Part shown: positions 1 through 5,436 of the stretch, piece after piece
Layout: each line of letters starts with the position of its first letter
Position numbering within the stretch: the first letter of the stretch is position 1
DNA from: Patescibacteria group bacterium
GTDB lineage: Bacteria > Patescibacteriota > Minisyncoccia > Phycocordibacterales > BOKC01
Direction of reading: 5' to 3'
Length of the DNA: 64,000 bases
NCBI GenBank assembly: GCA_016860785.1
Contig: BOKC01000003.1
Location: 1 to 64,000 of the forward strand
Program-made: the position numbers and the translations under genes
The notes under the pieces: generated by a model
What the model saw: the letters and a program-made list of their open reading frames with translations, nothing else
What the model was told of the DNA's origin: nothing
The model's database searches: none

Positions 1-324
1 TTTGTAAAGCCCAACCGCGCATTTAGGCGAGCGGGCAAAAAGTGGAAGGTTGAAGGGGGAGGGAAACTTTTCGCCCGCGAGCGTAGAATCGCCTCCGCCT
101 GCCCATTTAGGACAGAACGCCGAAACAAAATTTTCTTTTTCCTTATTTGATTTTTTTGGGGGGGCGCGAAATAAGAAAGTTGTGGAAGAAAATTTTGTTG
201 CGGCGTAGTCCCGCTTTTGGGGCGGGGCGCGGAGGCGTTGCGTCATTGGTGTTTTCCAAAAATTTTGGTTAAATGAATTTAAGAAATGTCGCTGATTTTT
301 CGCTCAAAGAAGGTTCGCGCATTT
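1..324. other. hairpin-rich non-coding left edge
   Basis: I see no credible coding region here. Two imperfect inverted repeats are visible: 31-43 against 66-78 (12 of 13 bases pair) and 118-137 against 186-205 (19 of 20 pair, about 50 bases between the arms). The rest mixes A/T-rich and G-rich runs. It continues into the hairpin cluster at 376-550 and is probably the outer part of the same repeat-like element. Confidence 0.5.
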
Positions 325-963
325 TCAAACAAAGGGCACCAGAATTGAACTAAGAGGCTCTGAACGAGCCAATGCGTGGGCGTGCCGAAGGCACGCCCAC
401 TGTGTTTCGCCTGAATTTCGCCCAAAATCCGCAAGGGAATCCGCCAAAAATGAATCTGAATTGAGCGCGCAAGCGCGCACTGTTTTTTCGCCAAGAAGCA
501 GGTTCGAGCCAAAGATTTCTTTGGCTTTGACCTTTTTTGCAAAAAGGTCATCATCAGAAGCAATTTTGACATAGTATTTGCTTTGGACAAATGCCATAGA
601 GAGCGAGAATTTGCCCTGTGGCGTGTTTTCAAACCAGTGGCTAGGGAATTTGAGGCTCGCAAGTTTTCCGATGTCGAGAAAGTAGATTATCTGTCCACCA
701 TCCACAGAATTGCGCGCCAAACGATCGGGGTGCCATGATAATATTCCAGACACTTCACCTTTCTCGATACGCTTCATCATTTCGCCAAAAATGGGACGAC
801 CTGGAATTTTAGCCGTACGCTTTTCTACAAACTCCTCAATAATTTCTAACTTTTCATTTTTGGCGAAAGTGCGCAATTCCGTAATTTGTGCATCAATACT
901 CAAAACTTGTTTGTCCTCGACATCAGTGGACTTGCGAGCATACAAAAAGAATTTTTGTGACAT
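325..963 (-). CDS. serine recombinase, catalytic domain only, with replaced C-terminus
   Basis: This is a resolvase/invertase-family site-specific recombinase. Residues 1-132 are typical of the N-terminal catalytic domain. The probable nucleophile is Ser12 in YARKST, and the arginine motif HPDRLARN lies near residue 80. Family members in CPR genomes normally run on for some 350 more residues (recombinase and zinc-ribbon DNA-binding domains). Here the match stops after SKYYV (residue 132, about position 568) and the remaining 80 codons run through the hairpins at 376-550, so they are probably not a natural domain. A partial inverted copy of the junction lies at 1113-1174. As it stands the protein could cut DNA only if it dimerises and finds its site without the usual DNA-binding domain. 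It may be a remnant or one state of an invertible gene. The start ATG follows interleaved inverted repeats at 976-1066. Confidence 0.7.
   Translation of the reverse strand: MSQKFFLYARKSTDVEDKQVLSIDAQITELRTFAKNEKLEIIEEFVEKRTAKIPGRPIFGEMMKRIEKGEVSGILSWHPDRLARNSVDGGQIIYFLDIGKLASLKFPSHWFENTPQGKFSLSMAFVQSKYYVKIASDDDLFAKKVKAKEIFGSNLLLGEKTVRACALNSDSFLADSLADFGRNSGETQWACLRHAHALARSEPLSSILVPFV
376..550. repeat. cluster of four perfect hairpins
   Basis: Perfect inverted repeats lie at 376-386/390-400 (11-bp arms, GAA loop), 465-470/473-478 (GCGCGC arms), 507-515/518-526 (9-bp arms, TT loop) and 528-537/541-550 (10-bp arms, TGC loop). They fall in the replaced 3' part of the recombinase frame. The last two are missing from the shorter inverted copy at 1113-1174, as if they were inserted or deleted as a unit. 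Confidence 0.75.
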
Positions 964-975
964 ATATTTCTAAAA

Positions 976-1066
976 CAGGAATAGCTACACTGGTGCAGAC
1001 AATTCAACGTTAATCAAATTGTTACCAATGTAGCTATTCCTGCTGGTTAACTAATAATTGTCTGCA
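976..1066. promoter_or_regulatory. two interleaved inverted repeats upstream of the recombinase
   Basis: Arm A (976-993, CAGGAATAGCTACACTGG) pairs with 1025-1042 (17 of 18 bases). Arm B (994-1004, TGCAGACAATT) pairs perfectly with 1056-1066. The order A-B-A'-B' cannot be a nested hairpin. As RNA it would be an H-type pseudoknot; as DNA it would be two overlapping dyads. It sits in the 150 bases upstream of the recombinase start, so a recombination crossover site, an operator or a structured leader are the likely roles. Which one cannot be told from sequence. Confidence 0.6.
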
Positions 1067-1112
1067 AGTGAATATTACCACAAAGTAAAAATAGTCAAAA
1101 ATTCTTTTTGTA

Positions 1113-1174
1113 TCCAAAGCAAATACTATGTCAAAATTGCTTCTGATTTCGAACCTGCTTCTTGGCGAAAAAAC
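1113..1174 (+). repeat. partial inverted copy of the recombinase 3' junction
   Basis: Bases 1113-1147 are the exact reverse complement of 553-587 inside the recombinase gene (35 bp). Bases 1149-1174 are the reverse complement of about 481-507. The 45 bases between (508-552, two hairpins) are absent here. The recombinase gene start and the interleaved repeats are thus bracketed by inverted repeats about 525 bp apart. Confidence 0.85.
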
Positions 1175-1239
1175 ACGGCAACCACAAGTCGGACGACGTG
1201 GTGGCAGAGATGAACCGGCTCCACACAGAAGAAGGAAAG

Positions 1240-1476
1240 ATGGTCATGGTGCGCAGAGTGCTCCATGTCGTCTTCACTCTGCCACTCGGCATCTTGGCGG
1301 GATACTACGGCATCAAGTACCAGTCCGTTTGGGTCGCCTTCGGTATCCACTCGGTTTGGAATCTCATCATGCCTGCCGTGCTGCCGATCCTCATGCTCTT
1401 GGGGGTACTCGCCTTCCTCGGCATCTCGTCTCTGTGGGACAGAGTGAGGTGGAGACGGAGGATAAGGTCGTGGTAA
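1240..1476 (+). CDS. small membrane protein, unknown function (G+C-rich cassette)
   Basis: A 78-residue protein with two hydrophobic segments (about residues 8-33 and 39-64) and a strongly basic tail (RVRWRRRIRSW), so the C-terminus should face the cytoplasm. I chose ATG 1240 because GAAGGAAAG lies directly upstream. The open frame extends to a TTG at 1162, but that lies inside the recombinase repeat copy. Codon use is far richer in G and C than in alr downstream. A terminator follows at 1513. No family is recognised. It has the single-gene layout of the cassettes at 1812, 3709 and 18501. Confidence 0.6.
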   Translation: MVMVRRVLHVVFTLPLGILAGYYGIKYQSVWVAFGIHSVWNLIMPAVLPILMLLGVLAFLGISSLWDRVRWRRRIRSW

Positions 1477-1512
1477 TTCCTCAAGCAAACCGGCGAGTGC
1501 AACTCGCCCAAC

Positions 1513-1550
1513 ATGGCTCCTCGCTCACGCGCGGAGCCATTTCTTTTTAA
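1513..1550 (+). terminator. rho-independent terminator of the 1240 gene
   Basis: Arms ATGGCTCC (1513-1520) and GGAGCCAT (1533-1540) pair perfectly and are followed by TTCTTTTTAATTT. Confidence 0.8.
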
Positions 1551-1811
1551 TTTGAAAGAACAAAAAATTTGCCGCCAACATTTAAATTCGTTAGAATTTA
1601 AATGAATCCGAATACGCCAAAGAAAAACTTGAAATTGTCATTCGTGCGGCTCCGTCGCCTTTCCGGATTTTTGCGGGGGGACTTCCTCGCCCCGAGCCAG
1701 TCGAGGGGCGAAAGCGGTTCGCACTAATGCAAGTATTCTGCACAAGAATTTGACTCGTTTTATTTTTTGGTTTTTTATGGTACTCTCCATTTTAGAAAGG
1801 AGGAAAGAAAT
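1551..1811. other. non-coding stretch with a palindrome and a weak promoter
   Basis: A perfect inverted repeat (11-bp arms, 1579-1589 and 1594-1604, GTTA loop) lies at the left. The bases after it read, in one frame without a start codon, as a short protein-like run around NESEYAKEKLEIVIR, perhaps a gene remnant. TTGACT at 1750-1755 with TTTTAT at 1772-1777 (16-bp spacer) is a possible promoter for the gene at 1812. Confidence 0.4.
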
Positions 1812-1940
1812 ATGGATTACACAGAGGATCGTTCGCGGTGTGACAGAGTCTTCAAACACCGCGGGAAGTTCTGCTTTGTTCTCGGACTTTTTCTCGGTTT
1901 TTCCATTACAACCATTTTCTTTCTGGTTTGTTTCTTCTGA
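1812..1940 (+). CDS. 42-residue single-span membrane peptide
   Basis: A short frame (M-D-Y-T-E-D-R start) preceded by AGGAGGAAAGAAAT, a nearly ideal ribosome binding site. Residues 1-19 are charged (KHRGK at 15-19). Residues 20-42 are one unbroken hydrophobic segment rich in Phe, ending at the stop codon, so it should be a tail-anchored membrane peptide. A perfect GC-rich terminator starts three bases after the stop. The tight ribosome binding site, ORF and terminator unit makes chance unlikely, although the frame is short. No family is recognised; toxin-like or regulatory membrane peptides have this shape, but nothing specific supports that here. Confidence 0.6.
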   Translation: MDYTEDRSRCDRVFKHRGKFCFVLGLFLGFSITTIFFLVCFF

Positions 1941-1942
1941 AA

Positions 1943-1976
1943 ACCCCCGCCGAGACGCGGGGGTGCTTTGTTGTTT
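1943..1976 (+). terminator. terminator of the 42-aa gene
   Basis: ACCCCCGC (1943-1950) pairs perfectly with GCGGGGGT (1957-1964), followed by GCTTTGTTGTTTG. It separates the small gene from alr. Confidence 0.85.
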
Positions 1977-2009
1977 GTTAACCGTTTTTTTGATAAATTG
2001 GTGTTAATT

Positions 2010-3158
2010 ATGGATAAAAGAAAAAGAGCTGGATTGAGGACTTGGATAGAAGTCGATAAAAAAGCTCTGAAAAATAACTATCAAGTTTTTCGCTCAATAG
2101 TTCCAAAAAAATGTCGCTTGATGTCTGTCGTTAAATCAAACGCTTACGGACACGGACTTATTGATTTTTCAAAAGAAATAAGTCGGCTCGGTATTGATTG
2201 GCTAGGCGTCGACTCGGTCATTGAAGCCCTTGCTTTACGGAAAGCCGGAATCAAAAAGCCGATTTTGGTTCTTGGACACACTCTACCAGAAATGTTAAAG
2301 CTGGCGATTGAAAATGATATCAGTATCACAGTCCCTTCTTTTGAAGTTTTAGATGCGTTAAAAAAAATAAAGGTAAAGAAGCCGGCAAAGATTCATATAA
2401 AAGTTGATACTGGAATGGGACGTCAGGGGTTTTTGGTGTCTGATTTGACAAAAATTCTCAACCAGTTAAAAGTCAATCGTCAGGCCTTAAATGTTGAGAT
2501 CGAGGGTCTCTATACTCATCTCGCCGCTGCTAAAAATCCGGCTTTTCCAAAATACACCATGACTCAAGTTGAGATTTTTAAAAAGTGGGTAAATGCATTT
2601 GAAGAAGTGGGATTTAACCCAATCAAGCACGCAGCCGCCAGTTCCGGCACTTTAATTTTTCCAGATACACATTTTGATTTGGTGAGAATCGGAATCGCAA
2701 TGTACGGCCTCTGGCCTTCGCTGGAAGTTGAAGCTTTTTGCAAAGATAAATTAAAATTACAGCCGGTTTTGTCTTGGAAGACTGTGGTGGGGGAGATTAA
2801 AAAATTACCGAAGGGATCAAAAATTGGTTATGACCTAACCGAGACGCTCACAAAAGATTCTTTGGTCGCGATTTGCCCGATTGGCTACTGGCACGGTTTT
2901 CCGCGCGCACTCTCGTCTATCGGTTGGGTTTTAGTTGGCGGCAAAAAGTGCCGAGTTTTAGGCAGAGTGTCTATGGATATGATCATTGTCGACGTATCAG
3001 GTATTTCCCCAAACCCTAGAATAGGTGATGAGGTGGTGATTTTAGGAAGGCAAAGTGGGGAGGAAGTTTCGGCTGACGAGCTAGCTCGGCTTGCTGACAC
3101 CACCAATTATGAGACTATCACTAGAATTAATCCTTTAATTAAAAGATTTTATGTCTAG
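2010..3158 (+). CDS. alr: alanine racemase
   Basis: PLP enzyme that interconverts L- and D-alanine in the cytoplasm, supplying D-Ala for peptidoglycan. At 382 residues it has the normal family length. The PLP-binding lysine is in SVVKSNAYGHG (Lys42). The TIM-barrel dimer motif HIKVDTGMGRQGF is present, as are the substrate-loop region CPIGYWHGFPR (usually GYADG, the catalytic Tyr kept) and GRVSMDM. I start at ATG 2010 (MDKRKRAGLRTW); the frame is open to 1968 but that part overlaps the upstream terminator. It fits with mraY, murG, ftsW and the D,D-carboxypeptidase elsewhere in the window. Very likely correct. Confidence 0.96.
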   Translation: MDKRKRAGLRTWIEVDKKALKNNYQVFRSIVPKKCRLMSVVKSNAYGHGLIDFSKEISRLGIDWLGVDSVIEALALRKAGIKKPILVLGHTLPEMLKLAIENDISITVPSFEVLDALKKIKVKKPAKIHIKVDTGMGRQGFLVSDLTKILNQLKVNRQALNVEIEGLYTHLAAAKNPAFPKYTMTQVEIFKKWVNAFEEVGFNPIKHAAASSGTLIFPDTHFDLVRIGIAMYGLWPSLEVEAFCKDKLKLQPVLSWKTVVGEIKKLPKGSKIGYDLTETLTKDSLVAICPIGYWHGFPRALSSIGWVLVGGKKCRVLGRVSMDMIIVDVSGISPNPRIGDEVVILGRQSGEEVSADELARLADTTNYETITRINPLIKRFYV

Positions 3159-3205
3159 TTGCTTTTTTTAATCTTTTCCTTTATTATCTATCTTTATAAA
3201 AAACT

Positions 3206-3440
3206 TCCTAGTGCCTAATGCCTAGAGCCTAATATCTAAAATCATGAGTCAAGACAGATTAATAAAACTTGCTTGCAGTAAGTGCAAAAATATTAACTAC
3301 CGGTCCTCCAAGAATAAGAAACTGGTGGAGCGGAAGATTGAACTTAAAAAATACTGCAATACCTGCAGAAAAAGGCAGGTGCATAAAGAAACCAAGAAAT
3401 AGGGATAGGGTATAGGGTTTAGCCAATAGTGGGTGATAGA
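3206..3440. repeat. degenerate low-complexity repeats flanking rpmG
   Basis: CCTAATGCCTAGAGCCTAAT-type units lie at about 3211-3238, and GGGATAGGGTATAGGG followed by TTTAGCCAATAGTGGG at 3402-3437. The same words (GGGTATAGCC, AGGGTTTAGGG, TATAGGGG) occur at 4444-4480 inside miaA. They look like a short dispersed repeat of this genome. Confidence 0.5.
3244..3402 (+). CDS. rpmG: 50S ribosomal protein bL33
   Basis: A 52-residue basic protein of the large ribosomal subunit. It has the L33 pattern: two CxxC pairs (CSKC near residue 11, CNTC near residue 39) that can bind zinc, and YRSSKNKK between them. It is short but matches the family length of about 50. It sits alone between alr and tRNA-Trp, as rpmG often sits next to tRNA-Trp in bacteria. 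No strong ribosome binding site is seen. Confidence 0.93.
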   Translation: MSQDRLIKLACSKCKNINYRSSKNKKLVERKIELKKYCNTCRKRQVHKETKK

Positions 3441-3475
3441 GAATTATTGCTCTTTTTGGTATTATCTATGCTTAA

Positions 3476-3546
3476 GGGCGATTAGTTAAGTGGTATAATA
3501 GCGGTCTCCAAAACCGCGGTCGGGGGTTCGATTCCTCCATCGCCCG
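3476..3546 (+). tRNA. tRNA-Trp (CCA anticodon)
   Basis: Acceptor arms GGGCGAT and ATCGCCC pair. The anticodon stem-loop GCGGT-CTCCAAA-ACCGC gives anticodon CCA. The T arm is GGGG-TTCGATT-CCTC. The discriminator base is G, as usual for tRNA-Trp. The 3' CCA is not encoded. Confidence 0.96.
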
Positions 3547-3617
3547 CAAATTCTGCAGGCCTGTCGAGCGCTAAGCTCTGCTTCAGTGCTTGATTTCACA
3601 AAATCCCTCCACAACCA

Positions 3618-3646
3618 TTGACATAAATAATTTGTTGTGATATCTC
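3618..3646 (+). promoter_or_regulatory. sigma-70 type promoter for the 3709 gene
   Basis: TTGACA (3618-3623), 17-bp spacer, TATCTC (3641-3646). It lies 60 bases upstream of the start codon of an isolated gene. Confidence 0.6.
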
Positions 3647-3708
3647 TTAAAAAGAAGACTCTGGCAAACCTTATGGTCAGCTAGAGATCTCAAGCAAGGA
3701 GCACAAAC

Positions 3709-3987
3709 ATGCGTAAGCAGATTACTCCCGCCCAAGCCGTCATGGCCGCGTGGGAGAAGCATAACAGGCTTCGCCAGAATGCCGTCCGTCTGTGGAGCAC
3801 TGAAAACGAGGGAATGAGCTTCGCTCAGGATCTCCTTCGGCGAGAAGGTTTCGACAAAGAGGTGGCGGAGGCGAGAAGCGTCTTCTACACCGCTGTCGTC
3901 GAATCTCACGGTCCAAAAACCGTGGTTGAATGGAAGCCCGACGGCTTCATTCTCTGGAGTCTGGAGGCAGCCACAAGTGCCGTCTAG
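3709..3987 (+). CDS. hypothetical soluble protein (G+C-rich cassette)
   Basis: A 92-residue protein with no membrane segment. The N-terminal half is basic and looks helical (KQITPAQAVMAAWEKHNRLR). The C-terminal half is mixed (PKTVVEWKPDGFILWSLE) and could be a short strand region. AAGGAG lies about ten bases upstream of the ATG, a consensus promoter at 3618 and a terminator at 4002, so it is a complete single-gene unit. Codon use is much richer in G+C than in miaA or alr. No family is recognised. Coding status is well supported by the signals; the function is unknown. Confidence 0.7.
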   Translation: MRKQITPAQAVMAAWEKHNRLRQNAVRLWSTENEGMSFAQDLLRREGFDKEVAEARSVFYTAVVESHGPKTVVEWKPDGFILWSLEAATSAV

Positions 3988-4001
3988 ATACAGAACCTAC
4001 C

Positions 4002-4042
4002 AAGACCCCGGTGCAAAGCAAGCACTCGGGTCTTTTTTATTT
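4002..4042 (+). terminator. terminator of the 3709 gene
   Basis: AAGACCC (4002-4008) pairs with GGGTCTT (4028-4034), with an inner GTGC/GCAC stem, followed by TTTTATTTT. Confidence 0.85.
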
Positions 4043-4052
4043 TAGTCCGAGT

Positions 4053-4094
4053 TTATCTTCACTATCATACTATATAGTATGATAGTGAAGATAA
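4053..4094. repeat. 42-bp perfect palindrome
   Basis: The two 21-bp arms are exact reverse complements without a loop, centred between 4073 and 4074 (core CATACTATATAGTATG). It lies just past the miaA stop codon. Related palindromes are at 13014-13041 and 50918-50947, so it is a family of intergenic palindromic elements. Confidence 0.9.
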
Positions 4095-4101
4095 GAGAAA
4101 T

Positions 4102-5010
4102 TTATTTCAAGAATTTTTTTATTTCTTGCTCAATCTTTTTCTGTTCATCGGGTCTGAACCACAAAATTCTTCTATCTCTTTTAAACCAAGTGTGTTGGCG
4201 TTTGGCGTATTGCCAAATAGCTTTTTCAAGCCGTTCAGCCATTTCTTCTTTTGTTATTTTCTTTTCTAAAAAATCGGCTAAAAATTTATATTCAAGTCCG
4301 AGCTCTCTCATTCTTTTGTAACTCAAGCCGTTTTTATGAAGTCTTCTAGCTTCTGAAATTATCCCTTTTTTTATTCTCTCTTCCAGACGCTTTTTTATTT
4401 TTTCCTTGAGTTTTTTATCTGGTAAATCTAGACCGATAAAGAGTGGGGTATAGCCACTAGGGTTTAGGGTATAGGGGGGAACTTTTCCGAGATGTTTGGC
4501 GATTTCAATAGCGCGGATGAGGCGGCGGGGGTTTTTGGAATCAATATTTTCTGCTCTTTTTGGATCAAGTTTTTTGAGAATTTTAAAAAGCTCTTCGGTA
4601 GATTTTTTCTCGACCTCTTTTCTTAGTTTAAGATTTGTGGGAACTTCTGGAATAGTAATATTGTCTACCAAAGCTTGAATATAAAATCCTGTACCACCAA
4701 CAATTATCGGCAGTTTATTTCGCACTACCATATATGGTAGGATTTTTTCTGCTAGTTTTTTGTATTGAGCTACAGTGAATCTTCTTTTTGGACTGGCGAC
4801 ATCAAGTAGATAGTGGGGCACACCCTGCATTTCTCTTTTTGTAATTTTTCCTGTACCGATGTTGAGCCCCTTATAAACCTGCCTCGAGTCAGCAGAAATA
4901 ATTTCTCCATTAAATTTTTTTGCTAACTCAATAGCAAGTCCACTTTTTCCCGTTGCGGTTGGGCCTATTATTACAATAACCTTTCTTTTTTCTATTTTAC
5001 TACCGAGCAT
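4102..5010 (-). CDS. miaA: tRNA dimethylallyltransferase
   Basis: Transfers a dimethylallyl group to A37 of tRNAs that read UNN codons. The P-loop GPTATGKS is at residues 16-23, followed by the DSRQVYKGLNIGTGK motif and VGGTGFYIQAL. At 302 residues it has normal length. It is the last gene of the copper-protein operon: the upstream cupredoxin stop abuts its start. Around residues 177-190 (PPYTLNPSGYTPLF) the DNA is a copy of the GGGTATAGCC/AGGGTTTAGGG repeat seen near 3410, so a short repeat has been taken into the reading frame. A 16-bp palindrome (CTACCATATATGGTAG) also lies inside the gene near 4726. Confidence 0.96.
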   Translation of the reverse strand: MLGSKIEKRKVIVIIGPTATGKSGLAIELAKKFNGEIISADSRQVYKGLNIGTGKITKREMQGVPHYLLDVASPKRRFTVAQYKKLAEKILPYMVVRNKLPIIVGGTGFYIQALVDNITIPEVPTNLKLRKEVEKKSTEELFKILKKLDPKRAENIDSKNPRRLIRAIEIAKHLGKVPPYTLNPSGYTPLFIGLDLPDKKLKEKIKKRLEERIKKGIISEARRLHKNGLSYKRMRELGLEYKFLADFLEKKITKEEMAERLEKAIWQYAKRQHTWFKRDRRILWFRPDEQKKIEQEIKKFLK

Positions 5011-5436
5011 TTAATCCGACGACTGGCTTATAGTAAGACTAGAGCGATGACCTGGATGGAAACGACAGGTAACCAAGGTGTTTTCGATGACTTTTTCTGC
5101 CGAGAAATAAGTTGATTCCCCGGGATTAATTACCTCATCAAAGACAAATTCCTCTACCGTGACGGTGTGGGGAACACTTCCTTCATTATAAAATTTTACT
5201 ATTTCTCCTTTTTTAAAGTTCAGAACATTTCTTGGCATTTCCGGTTCTTTTTGCTTAAAATACATTTCTCCAACAAAAACTAATTTTTCATTTTCCGTTA
5301 AATTATTTTCCAGATTTCTTTCTTTGAATGTTTGATTTGGAGCTGAAAATATCTGCAAAAACAGAGTCAAACAAAACAAAATAATCAAAGTCAAAATTAA
5401 CCCAACAAATTTTTTGTCAGAAACTAATTTCGTCAT
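5011..5436 (-). CDS. membrane-anchored cupredoxin (blue copper protein)
   Basis: A 141-residue protein. Residues 10-31 form one hydrophobic anchor, so the rest should lie outside the membrane. A cupredoxin fold follows (about residues 52-137). The copper ligands expected for a type 1 site are visible: His90 (SVPHTVTV), then Cys124 and His127 in TCRFHPGH, with His130 in place of the usual axial Met. Such proteins carry single electrons. The gene overlaps the propeller-cupredoxin gene upstream by 20 bases and abuts miaA downstream, so it is translated with them. Its natural partner is probably the upstream fusion protein. Confidence 0.85.
   Translation of the reverse strand: MTKLVSDKKFVGLILTLIILFCLTLFLQIFSAPNQTFKERNLENNLTENEKLVFVGEMYFKQKEPEMPRNVLNFKKGEIVKFYNEGSVPHTVTVEEFVFDEVINPGESTYFSAEKVIENTLVTCRFHPGHRSSLTISQSSD

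Noticed and set aside
1128-1550. A 140-codon plus-strand frame overlapping the 1240 gene
   Set aside because: It starts in the recombinase repeat, has no ribosome binding site, and overlaps a frame with clear membrane segments and a good start signal.
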